Shown here piece after piece: positions 7,067 to 13,795 of a DNA stretch of 46,508 nucleotides. The notes beneath the pieces were generated by a model, which worked only from the letters and a program-made list of their open reading frames with translations, did not search any database and was not told where the DNA came from. A program made the position numbers and the translations under genes. Source of the DNA: Candidatus Moraniibacteriota bacterium (GTDB lineage Bacteria; Patescibacteriota; Minisyncoccia; Moranbacterales; UBA11712); assembly GCA_028716005.1 (NCBI GenBank), contig JAQUQQ010000003.1, positions 1-46,508 on the forward strand, written 5' to 3'. Positions within the stretch are counted from its first letter, which is position 1. Each line of letters begins with the position of its first letter.

Positions 7067-7146
7067 ATAGCTGAGGTTATGCGAAAATTTGCCCCAACAT
7101 TGAATGTTGGGGCAAAATAAAACCCTCGCAGACAGGTCGGCGAGGG
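7054..7146. repeat. Repeat module, copy 1, downstream of ftsX
   Basis: Three elements follow each other. A 28-bp stretch at 7054-7081 recurs at 7966-7993 with three mismatches. A hairpin at 7088-7116 has perfect 14-bp arms (TTTGCCCCAACATT) around one base. A hairpin at 7123-7146 has arms CCCTCGC/GCGAGGG. The AACATT-N-AATGTT core of the second hairpin recurs at 7923-7941. Confidence 0.7.
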
Positions 7147-7188
7147 AGTGTTGAGTTGACGTTGTCAGATGACGTTGTGCCGCCATAC

Positions 7189-7725
7189 TCATTTATTTAA
7201 GCTGACGGGCAAGTCATTCATGGGCAGCTGAACATCCGATGGCCAATCTCGCTCATTGCAAGTAATAATTGCATAGAGCACATTGTTGTCAATCAGTTTT
7301 TGAATGGACGTTTCATTGTGAAACCTGGTGAAGCCGCCGGATTTTAGGATAAATCGTATCGTCGGCACAACTTCCCGAGAATTCGGAACGGGATTTACCC
7401 GTATCCGGTTCCAAGCGAGACGATTCGGAGAAAAACTGCCATCGTTTGTCTTCCAGTAGAAATGAATGAAAAAATCCGTCTTTGTTGATCCTTCGCCGAC
7501 AATGGCTCCGGCTATCATAAAATACGCGCCACCGATCGACCATTTCGAGTCAGAACTGGAAAAGTTTAGCATTTTTCGGAGAGTTCTTTCCCCTCCAAAT
7601 ATATTTTCCAGAGACTTTTTTGAGTCGTTGTCAGTTTTTATTGCTTGCATGTAGCCAAGGATTAAAAAACCGACAAAACCAAAGATCAACAACCAAATAA
7701 CCCAATGCAATTTTTTAGGTGCCAT
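7189..7725 (-). CDS. Hypothetical membrane-anchored protein, 178 residues
   Basis: One N-terminal hydrophobic segment (about residues 8-26) follows a short basic start, and about 150 soluble residues lie outside the membrane. Recognisable stretches include GAYFMIAGAIVGEGSTKTD and FFIHFYWKTNDGSF, but I do not know the family. The start has a good Shine-Dalgarno (GGAGG, six bases before ATG), and a near-consensus promoter lies upstream (7827-7856), with a palindrome at its transcription start. Unlike most genes here it carries both strong signals, and repeat modules sit on both sides. It may be acquired DNA. Function unknown. Confidence 0.75.
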   Translation of the reverse strand: MAPKKLHWVIWLLIFGFVGFLILGYMQAIKTDNDSKKSLENIFGGERTLRKMLNFSSSDSKWSIGGAYFMIAGAIVGEGSTKTDFFIHFYWKTNDGSFSPNRLAWNRIRVNPVPNSREVVPTIRFILKSGGFTRFHNETSIQKLIDNNVLYAIITCNERDWPSDVQLPMNDLPVSLNK

Positions 7726-7784
7726 TCCTGACCTCCAATTGTTTTATTTAGATTTGCACGCAGTCCTGTGAAAAGAACTAAAGC

Positions 7785-7821
7785 GTTATCGAAACAATGT
7801 TTAACAATGTTTCATGATAAC
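7785..7821 (-). promoter_or_regulatory. Operator-like palindrome at the start of the 178-residue gene's transcript
   Basis: The outer arms GTTATC/GATAAC enclose a nested palindrome with GAAACA/TGTTTC and two copies of AACAATGTT. It begins where the promoter at 7827-7856 would start transcription. It could bind a repressor or form a 5' hairpin in the mRNA. Confidence 0.45.
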
Positions 7822-7826
7822 TATAT

Positions 7827-7856
7827 ATTATAAACAAAAAAATATGATTTTGTCAA
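7827..7856 (-). promoter_or_regulatory. Near-consensus sigma70 promoter, minus strand
   Basis: On the minus strand TTGACA (7856-7851) and TATAAT (7832-7827) are separated by 18 bp. Both boxes match the consensus exactly. It would drive the 178-residue protein gene with a leader of about 95 nt. Confidence 0.7.
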
Positions 7857-7922
7857 GCTTAGTCTCAAAATTTGCCTTTCTTAAGGCCTTTTCGCTTATT
7901 CACGCCGCGAAAAATCTTTTAC

Positions 7923-7993
7923 CCTAACATTAAATGTTAGGCTAGAATAAAAATACGTATGTAAATACGTAATTTTTTAAAGCTGCGGTTGTG
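7923..7993. repeat. Repeat module, copy 2
   Basis: A hairpin at 7923-7941 has perfect arms CCTAACATT/AATGTTAGG around one base. A decayed TACGTA palindrome follows at about 7954-7971, and the 28-bp direct repeat at 7966-7993. The parts match those of copy 1 (7054-7116), but the order of the hairpin and the direct repeat is reversed. Confidence 0.65.
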
Positions 7994-8008
7994 GAAAAAA
8001 CTTCGAGT

Positions 8009-8326
8009 CTATTCAGCGCGATCCTCGCGACTCCATTGTCTCTTTATTGATTGATCCCAAAGGTCAGATCTTTTCCACCAACCTTGCATAATTATTTCTT
8101 CGCCTTTCTCAATGTGATGTTCAAGATCAAAAATTTGACCTTGCAAAGTTTCCATTCTTATTTCATCTTCGGAAGCTTCAGCGATTTTGAGCTCAATATT
8201 CAGTTGCTCGAGAAGCTTTTTCAGATGTTCAATTTCCAACTCCATTCGCTCTTGAAGTTTTGAAACATCTTCTTCTTTTTGGTCTATCCCGCGTTCGATG
8301 GGTATTGTTTTTTCTTTATCGATCAT
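8009..8326 (-). CDS. Small coiled-coil protein, 105 residues
   Basis: No membrane segment. Residues about 18-80 form a charged heptad-rich coiled coil (KLQERMELEIEHLKKLLEQL), and the tail is rich in Trp and Arg (MQGWWKRSDLWDQ). I do not recognise a family. It is on the same strand as the Nudix gene, 62 bp downstream of it, so the two may share a transcript. Its composition is protein-like and no better frame overlaps it. Function unknown. Confidence 0.6.
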   Translation of the reverse strand: MIDKEKTIPIERGIDQKEEDVSKLQERMELEIEHLKKLLEQLNIELKIAEASEDEIRMETLQGQIFDLEHHIEKGEEIIMQGWWKRSDLWDQSIKRQWSREDRAE

Positions 8327-8388
8327 AAGTATAAATTTAATTTGCTGCGAATATGGGATGATGATTGAACTTATTTTAACGTTTAATA

Positions 8389-9093
8389 TTATTTTTTATT
8401 ATTGTTTTCTTTGAATTTTAGATAATCTTTTATGCTTTTATCAAAGGATTCAGCTAAATCAAGCTTGAGTGCTTCTTTGGGAGAAAACCACCCATATTCT
8501 GTCAGTTCATCGTTGTCCAGTTTTACTTTGGAATTAGCAGTTTTGCAATATGCATCAAAATAGATAAAATGAGACGGACGATGAAAATCCTTGGAATTAA
8601 TGAGTTCTCCGAATGAAACAATACCGACTGGCTGAATATTTCTGATTCCTGTTTCTTCTTTTGCCTCCCTAGCTAACGCTTCTTCTATTTTTTCTCCAGG
8701 TTCAATATGTCCGCCAGGAAAAGTCCATTTGTTTGACCATTTAGGAGCTTTCGCCATAAATATTTTTCCTTCGGAATTTTCTATTATTACGCCACCGACA
8801 ATTTCCACTCCTTTGGGGAATTCAACTTTGGGCTCTATTTGTATAATCTGAAAACCATATTTATCAATGTCTTCCTGCGGCCAAAATTCAGTATCTTTGG
8901 TTTTTATAGTATAGGTCGCTGCAGTCTCAATTTTTCTTCCAGTATATTCTTTTTTGTCCTTGTCCCACTCTTCCAGAATTAGAGTGTCTTTCTTACCAAC
9001 TTCAAAATCGGCAAGACGAAGTTCAAATTTCTTTTTTCCAGAAACAATTTCCTCAAAATATTCCTTCCAAACTTTTTTGTGAATTATCGCCAT
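8389..9093 (-). CDS. Two-domain protein: ASCH/DUF3850-like N-terminus fused to Nudix hydrolase
   Basis: 234 residues. Residues 1 to about 88 resemble the ASCH-related DUF3850 fold (WKEYFEEIVSGKKKFELRL, then QEDIDKYGFQIIQIE), a beta-barrel linked to RNA or modified nucleotide binding. Residues about 96-225 are a Nudix hydrolase with a complete Nudix box at 128-150: GGHIEPGEKIEEAL, then REAKEETGI, matching Gx5Ex7REUxEExGU. Nudix enzymes cleave nucleoside diphosphates linked to another group. The fusion suggests that the first domain helps recognise a nucleic acid or nucleotide substrate; this is inference. Substrate unknown. The gene lies in an AT-rich accessory stretch. Confidence 0.85.
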   Translation of the reverse strand: MAIIHKKVWKEYFEEIVSGKKKFELRLADFEVGKKDTLILEEWDKDKKEYTGRKIETAATYTIKTKDTEFWPQEDIDKYGFQIIQIEPKVEFPKGVEIVGGVIIENSEGKIFMAKAPKWSNKWTFPGGHIEPGEKIEEALAREAKEETGIRNIQPVGIVSFGELINSKDFHRPSHFIYFDAYCKTANSKVKLDNDELTEYGWFSPKEALKLDLAESFDKSIKDYLKFKENNNKK

Positions 9094-9159
9094 AATTTTA
9101 CAAATATTTTATCTCGCATATATTTTGTCGGGCCGTGAGACGATGTGTCAACCATTATT

Positions 9160-10278
9160 TCACAAGTAGCTGTGTCTCTTGCTAATTTTTGTGTTCCAAA
9201 ACAATATTACCGGGTATAAAAACATCACAAAGCCTAAAATAAAAAAGACATTATGAGGTATTTTTTCCAGTGAAAAGCTGATAAAGGCGATGAGCAGTCC
9301 TACAATTCTCCCAGAGGCCAGCATATATTCTCTGCCTGGCATAGCCAACCTCAAATTGGGATGTGAGTCAACAACCATAGCGGTGGAGATATTCCAAAAC
9401 AGGGGAAGCAGAAATTGCAGCAGCCCTGTCAAGACGAACCATATAAATATATTTCCAACCGCGAAAACAAAAAGAAAAGTCAAAATGGCTATGCTGATTG
9501 TCAAAGGATACAAAAAAATGGCTCTCTTTTGAATTTTATCAGTGAACCTTCCCAGAAGCAAATTGGCCAACACAGCCATCAGCGCGAGATAGGCCAAATA
9601 CCCGCCGTATTCCAAAGGCTCCTTAATGAAGAAAAGACTGAAGATCGGAATGATGCCAAAAATCGTGGCTTCCCAGATCCCTTGGTCAAAAATGAACCAA
9701 CGGGTTGATTTTATTTCTCTCAACGCCGATTTCAGGGTATAAGCGACGTTAAAATTTTCTTGACGCTTTGTGAAATAAAAAGCGAACAAGAAGAATACCC
9801 CGGAAAATATCCATAAATATGTGATATTTTTACTGGCGAGAAATCCAGAAGCGAGTGGAGCAAAAATGCCAATCAGCGGGCCTATACTGAACATCAGCGC
9901 GGAGCTATACCCCCTTTTTTCCTGAGGAGTGTTTTCGAAGTGAGCGATGTTATAAAAAATATAAAAGAAAAATAAGGCGAAACCCGATAAAATGTTGGCT
10001 AAATAAAATTGAGTAGGGTTCAGTATTCTAATCGAGAGCAAGATATATCCGAAATTCAATATCAATGCCAAACGCCAAGCTTTTTTTGATTTGAAAGCAG
10101 TAAAAAATAATAGCAAGATTATTTGGCCTGAAAATAAAAATAATTTCCCCAGCATCATTTGCTTGAAATCCAAGCCCTGCTTCAAAAAGTGAGTCGGCAA
10201 AATAGACCCACTAAACGAAGTGAACCAAATATAAGCGGAGTATAAAACAAAGAGATTTATAAATTTTTTATTTCGCAT
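9160..10278 (-). CDS. Major facilitator superfamily transporter
   Basis: 372 residues with about 11-12 hydrophobic segments, in the arrangement of an MFS permease. A basic loop with KRQENF near the middle marks the usual division between the two halves. The substrate cannot be told. The start at 10278 (MRNKKFINLF) is chosen because the longer reading would run through the tRNA-Gln gene. It ends 67 bp from the start of the ASCH-Nudix gene and is on the same strand. Confidence 0.85.
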   Translation of the reverse strand: MRNKKFINLFVLYSAYIWFTSFSGSILPTHFLKQGLDFKQMMLGKLFLFSGQIILLLFFTAFKSKKAWRLALILNFGYILLSIRILNPTQFYLANILSGFALFFFYIFYNIAHFENTPQEKRGYSSALMFSIGPLIGIFAPLASGFLASKNITYLWIFSGVFFLFAFYFTKRQENFNVAYTLKSALREIKSTRWFIFDQGIWEATIFGIIPIFSLFFIKEPLEYGGYLAYLALMAVLANLLLGRFTDKIQKRAIFLYPLTISIAILTFLFVFAVGNIFIWFVLTGLLQFLLPLFWNISTAMVVDSHPNLRLAMPGREYMLASGRIVGLLIAFISFSLEKIPHNVFFILGFVMFLYPVILFWNTKISKRHSYL

Positions 10279-10287
10279 CGATTCAGC

Positions 10288-10357
10288 TGGGGAGGAGGGA
10301 TTCGAACCCCCGATGGTGGATCCAGAGTCCACTGCCTTACCGCTTGGCTACTCCCCA
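10288..10357 (-). tRNA. tRNA-Gln (anticodon CTG)
   Basis: 70 nt. Acceptor TGGGGAG/CTCCCCA, D arm GCCAAGCGGTAAGGC, anticodon arm GTGGA-CTCTGGA-TCCAC (anticodon CTG, reads CAG), T loop TTCGAAT. No CCA is encoded. It lies 9 bp from the start of the MFS gene, on the same strand. Confidence 0.93.
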
Positions 10358-10460
10358 ATGCATCACTAACCCCCGTATATTACATAAAATCGCCCGAAAT
10401 TTCAAGGGTTGAAAAAAATCAGGGAATTTGCTAGTATAAGAATACATTAACCACAAATAT

Positions 10461-10718
10461 ATGGCCGATCAAGAAATCGGAAAAGTGGTTCACTATTTTG
10501 ACAAGGCGATGGTGGCCGTCGTCAAACTGTCGAAGGGCGTGAAAGCCGGGGAAGCGCTCAAATTCGTCAAGGGGGAAAACGAATTCGAGCTCACGGCGGA
10601 TTCCATGCAGCTCGATCACGAACCGATCAGCAAAGGGAAAAAAGGGGAAGAAATTGCCATTAAGGTGCCGAGCCCGACGAAAGAAGGCGCGACCGTTTTC
10701 AAGGTCAAAGAAGCCTGA
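10461..10718 (+). CDS. EF-Tu domain 2-like small protein (translation elongation factor-like)
   Basis: 85 residues. The sequence (IGKVVHYFDKAMVAVVKL, then SKGVKAGEALKFV and FELTADSMQLDH) resembles the second, beta-barrel domain of translation GTPases and the C-terminal domain of U32 peptidases. No GTPase domain is present. Small stand-alone proteins of this kind are common in candidate phyla genomes, and their role is not established. A -10-like TAGTAT with TTGAAA 17 bp upstream lies just before the gene and would give a short leader. Confidence 0.75.
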   Translation: MADQEIGKVVHYFDKAMVAVVKLSKGVKAGEALKFVKGENEFELTADSMQLDHEPISKGKKGEEIAIKVPSPTKEGATVFKVKEA

Positions 10719-10742
10719 AGTGAGCCTGGAAAAAGATCGTCC

Positions 10743-10775
10743 GGGGTGCTCCAAAATATAACCCCATTCTTTTTT
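10743..10775 (+). terminator. Possible terminator after the EF-Tu-like gene
   Basis: A five-base-pair stem GGGGT/ACCCC with a 13-base loop is followed by ATTCTTTTTTT. It is modest in strength. Confidence 0.4.
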
Positions 10776-10782
10776 TGCTTTT

Positions 10783-11034
10783 ATGAATATAAATTCAATA
10801 CTCAACAATTTTTGGATTTTGCTTCCGCTCATCGTCTGGACTCTTTTTTGGAAAGGAATGGCTCTCTGGAAATCGGCGCGGCGCGGCGAAATGATTTGGT
10901 TCATCGTCCTTTTGATCCTCAACACTCTCGGAATCCTGGAGATAATTTATATTTTTATTGTCGCCAGAAAAAGAACAACCCAAACAGAACCCGACGCGAA
11001 AATAGAGGATTCGAAAAAGAAGAAAATAATCTGA
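10783..11034 (+). CDS. DUF5652-like small membrane protein
   Basis: 83 residues with two hydrophobic segments (about 9-26 and 38-60) separated by a short basic loop (KSARRGEM), and a charged Lys-rich tail. The pattern WKGMALWKSAR ... WFIVLLILNTLGILEIIYIF matches the DUF5652 family seen in candidate phyla genomes. Function unknown. It lies 64 bp after the EF-Tu-like gene and 40 bp before groES. Confidence 0.75.
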   Translation: MNINSILNNFWILLPLIVWTLFWKGMALWKSARRGEMIWFIVLLILNTLGILEIIYIFIVARKRTTQTEPDAKIEDSKKKKII

Positions 11035-11074
11035 GTTCAATTTTCAAACCAGTTAATCATAATTTTTCAAAATC

Positions 11075-11350
11075 ATGGCAAAAAAACCCAATATTGAACC
11101 TCTCGGAGAAAATGTTCTCATCGAGCCCGCGAAATCCGATGCCGTGACCGCCTCCGGAATCGTTCTTCCCGACACCAGCGAAGAAAAGCCGCAAGAAGGG
11201 TTGGTCGTTGCCGTCGGTGCTGACAAAAAAATCAAGGTGAAACCCGGGCAAAAGGTGATTTATTCAAAATATTCCGGAAATGAAATCAAGGTGGGTGAAG
11301 CGGAATATCTCTTGGTGAAAAACGATGATATTCTGGCGATCGTGAAATAA
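11075..11350 (+). CDS. groS: Co-chaperonin GroES
   Basis: 91 residues, close to the usual 95. Typical GroES features are present: the mobile loop SGIVLPDTSEEKPQEG, VVAVGADKK, then VKPGQKVIYSKYSGNEI and the C-terminal EYLLVKNDDILAIVK. GroES caps GroEL during protein folding. groEL is not next to it, unlike the usual groES-groEL operon; a terminator follows directly. Confidence 0.95.
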   Translation: MAKKPNIEPLGENVLIEPAKSDAVTASGIVLPDTSEEKPQEGLVVAVGADKKIKVKPGQKVIYSKYSGNEIKVGEAEYLLVKNDDILAIVK

Positions 11351-11363
11351 ATTTTTGGAATTC

Positions 11364-11393
11364 AAAAAAAGACGTCCGCAAGGGCGTCTTTTT
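11364..11393 (+). terminator. Intrinsic terminator after groES
   Basis: The stem GACG(T)CC/GG(G)CGTC, extended by A/T pairs, with loop GCAA ends in TTTTT. The A-rich left side lets it act on the opposing rhodanese gene as well. Confidence 0.8.
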
Positions 11394-11405
11394 CGCTGGA
11401 TCCTT

Positions 11406-12221
11406 TTATTCAATTTTCCCGTCTGCTTTTTTCCAGGCGTCAAGGCCTCCATCCAAAACATAAACATTGAAAAAATTCAAATCAAAAAGAATCACGGCCG
11501 CTTTATTCGCTTCGTCCTCATTTCCGCCATAAACTATCACTTCCTTGGCCGGAGAAATCGCTTTTTGGTCTTTTTCGATGACCGAAAGGGGGAGATTGAC
11601 GGCTTTCGGTATATGGCCGGAGCCGAATTGTTCATTTTCCCTCACGTCAATAAATTGAATGAGACCATCTCCTCCCGAAAGATCGCTCGCGATCTTTTCG
11701 ACGGTAATCTTTTTTATTTTATTTTGGTCGCCCGGCGATTTTCCCTCAGAAACCAGGGTATAGCCGGCGTTTCGCCAGTCGGCTAACCCGCCCCGCAGAT
11801 ACTTCGCGTTCACAAAGCCGGCGGCAATGACCTCGTTTGCTGCTTTGGCGGTTTGAAAAACATCAGTGCCCTCATTCATGATGATCACATTGGCTGTTTT
11901 TTCCGCGCCGGTTTTTCCGATTTGACTCGCCAAATTTGTTCCGGATGGAAAGTTCACTGATCCAGCCAAATGCCCGGCGGAAAATTCGCCGGGACTCCGA
12001 AGGTCAATGAGAAAAATATTTTCCCCAGTTTTCATTTTTTTTGAAAAATCATCCAAAGTGATGGATGGCGCTTTGAGAATTTCCTCGTTTACATTGGCAT
12101 CCGGATTTTCTTTTTGAGAACTCTTGAAAAAAAGTGGCCGGGCCAGGGACCAAACAACCACTGCCAGAATCAAAACGAATCCCAATATGAACACTTTGTT
12201 TTGGTTTTTTTGCTGAAACAT
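11406..12221 (-). CDS. Membrane-anchored tandem rhodanese-like protein lacking catalytic cysteines
   Basis: 271 residues. An N-terminal membrane segment (about 10-30) is followed by two rhodanese-like domains (about 52-160 and 172-270), recognised by FLIDLRSPGEFSAGHLAGSV and FIDVRENEQFGSGHIPKAVN, and by the end motifs YLRGGLADWRNAGY and VLDGGLDAWKKA. The active-site loop that normally carries a Cys reads IIMNEGTDV (113-121) in the first domain and VIVYGGNED (228-236) in the second. So neither domain should transfer sulfur; a binding role is likelier. The start MFQQKN at 12221 is used because the longer frame runs into fmt. It is the last gene of the minus-strand run, 25 bp after fmt. Confidence 0.88.
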   Translation of the reverse strand: MFQQKNQNKVFILGFVLILAVVVWSLARPLFFKSSQKENPDANVNEEILKAPSITLDDFSKKMKTGENIFLIDLRSPGEFSAGHLAGSVNFPSGTNLASQIGKTGAEKTANVIIMNEGTDVFQTAKAANEVIAAGFVNAKYLRGGLADWRNAGYTLVSEGKSPGDQNKIKKITVEKIASDLSGGDGLIQFIDVRENEQFGSGHIPKAVNLPLSVIEKDQKAISPAKEVIVYGGNEDEANKAAVILFDLNFFNVYVLDGGLDAWKKADGKIE

Positions 12222-12246
12222 TGGTTTATTTTTTATAATTTTTATG

Positions 12247-13203
12247 TCAGGCCAAAACGCTGCCCAGAAAATCTTTGTGTCCCTTGGAAAAATCATCCGC
12301 GCTCATCGTTTTTTTTCCTTCGAGCTGAATTTTTTTCAAAACTATTAGCCCTTTTTTTGTTTGAACGGCTATCTTGTCTTTGTATTTTAACACTTTTCCA
12401 ATCGATTCTCCAATGTCTCTTTTTTCTTTGGCTTCTATTTCCACCAACTTTAGCCTCTTTTTTCCCTTTTCCAAGGAAAAGAAAGTAAAAATGCCCGGCC
12501 AGGGATGATAGGCTTTCCATTTTTTGAAAATTGTTTCCGCCGGTTCGCTCCAGTCTATTTTTCCGTCTCCTTTTTCGATTGTCCGGCAATAGGTAGCTTC
12601 TTTTTCGTTTTGGGGGATCGCTTTGATTGCTCCGCTGATCCATAAAGGCAGAGTTTCAATCAAAATTTTTCCCGAAGCCTCGGCCAGTTTTTCGGTGAGA
12701 GTTAGAGTATTGTCATTTTTTCCAATCGCGATTTCTTCCTGGTTTATAATTTCGCCAGCGTCCAATTTTTCATTCATCAGCATCAAAGTGAGCCCGGTTT
12801 TTTCTTCGCCCGAAAGTATGGCTTCCTGAATAGGGGAAGCGCCGCGGAATTTTGGGAGGAGAGAAGCGTGGATGTTTATCGCTCCAAATTTCGGAATTTC
12901 GAGAATATCTTTGGGAAGGATTTTTCCGTAAGCAGCGACAATAATGACGTCCGGCTGCAATTTGGCAATATCTTCTTTCGCGTTTCCTTTTCCCAAATTC
13001 TGGGGCTCAAAAACAGGAATGGAATGTTTTTCGGCCAGTTCTTTGACGGCTGATTTTTTTGTTTCCCGATTCCGGCCGACTTTTTTGTCCGATTGCGTGA
13101 AAACAGCGGCGATATTGTAGCCAGCTGCGATCAAATCTTTCAGTATCTTCTCCGCAAAATGCGGAGTTCCGAAAAAGATAATTTTAATTTTATCGTTTTC
13201 CAT
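12247..13203 (-). CDS. fmt: Methionyl-tRNA formyltransferase
   Basis: 318 residues, the usual length. It formylates Met-tRNAi with 10-formyl-tetrahydrofolate so that translation begins with fMet. The conserved NIHASLLPKFRG (110-121) carries the catalytic Asn and His, and the LDAGEII motif follows. The C-terminal OB-like domain is present (KGDGKIDW, KAYHPWPGIF). def, whose product removes the formyl group, lies directly upstream on the same strand, and folD, which supplies the folate precursor, is 5.4 kb away. Confidence 0.96.
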   Translation of the reverse strand: MENDKIKIIFFGTPHFAEKILKDLIAAGYNIAAVFTQSDKKVGRNRETKKSAVKELAEKHSIPVFEPQNLGKGNAKEDIAKLQPDVIIVAAYGKILPKDILEIPKFGAINIHASLLPKFRGASPIQEAILSGEEKTGLTLMLMNEKLDAGEIINQEEIAIGKNDNTLTLTEKLAEASGKILIETLPLWISGAIKAIPQNEKEATYCRTIEKGDGKIDWSEPAETIFKKWKAYHPWPGIFTFFSLEKGKKRLKLVEIEAKEKRDIGESIGKVLKYKDKIAVQTKKGLIVLKKIQLEGKKTMSADDFSKGHKDFLGSVLA

Positions 13204-13211
13204 TATTTTTA

Positions 13212-13273
13212 CCCTGTTAAATGCCCTCGATAAAGTCGGGGCAATCCCGCCAGAGCGGGATTATTTAACAGGG
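13212..13273. repeat. Composite palindrome between def and fmt
   Basis: Outer arms CCCTGTTAAAT (13212-13222) and ATTTAACAGGG (13263-13273) pair perfectly. Inside are two hairpins: GCCC(T)CGA/TCG(G)GGC and ATCCCGC/GCGGGAT. The whole could fold into a three-way junction. The right arm overlaps the def stop codon and last codons. Confidence 0.7.
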
Positions 13274-13722
13274 CGAACCGCCCGATCGATTATCAAAATT
13301 CCGTCGAGGTGGTCAATTTCATGCTGAAACACTCGCGCCAAAAGTCCTTCGGCTTTGATTTTCAATTTTTTTCCGCCCGGGTCTTTTGCTCTTATTTTCA
13401 CCTTCACGGGCCGTTCAATTGGAAAAAATTTTCCCGGGAAACTCAAACACCCCTCCTCGAAGATTTCTTTTTTTCTTGAATATGATTTGATTTTGGGATT
13501 GATCAAGGCATAAACCGTGTCGTCGACCCGGACAACGCAAATCCGCAAATTCGAACCGACTTGCGGAGCGGCCAGCCCGATTCCTTTTTCGGCTTCCATC
13601 GTTTTCACCATATCAGAAACCAGTTTCAAGAGCTCGGGGTCTTTGAAATCTTTGATTTCCTCCGTTTTCTTTCGAAGAAAATCATTAGGATACTTTATAA
13701 TTTTTAGATTTTTATCAGTCAT
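13261..13722 (-). CDS. def: Peptide deformylase
   Basis: 153 residues. The three metal-site motifs are intact: GIGLAAPQVG (47-56), EEGCLSFPG (89-97, Cys92) and HEIDHLDG (134-141). The enzyme removes the N-formyl group from new proteins. It is paired with fmt. The last residues and the stop codon lie within the right arm of a palindromic repeat (13212-13273). Confidence 0.97.
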   Translation of the reverse strand: MTDKNLKIIKYPNDFLRKKTEEIKDFKDPELLKLVSDMVKTMEAEKGIGLAAPQVGSNLRICVVRVDDTVYALINPKIKSYSRKKEIFEEGCLSFPGKFFPIERPVKVKIRAKDPGGKKLKIKAEGLLARVFQHEIDHLDGILIIDRAVRPVK

Positions 13723-13753
13723 AAAAATAATATATATTCGACTCTAAAAAATA

Positions 13754-13795
13754 CTCAATACCAAATACTAGATACTAGATACTAAATACTAAATC
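13754..13795. repeat. 7-bp tandem repeat (6 units) at the end of priA
   Basis: Units CTCAATA, CCAAATA, CTAGATA, CTAGATA, CTAAATA and CTAAATC run in order. The last unit contains the priA stop codon (TAG on the minus strand at 13791-13789). Confidence 0.85.

Noticed and set aside
7189-8003. A transposon with a transposase gene
   Set aside because: The gene within shows no DDE, HUH or recombinase motif, and the flanking repeats are not typical insertion-sequence ends.
10279-10332. Extended start of the MFS transporter
   Set aside because: It would be read through the tRNA-Gln gene.
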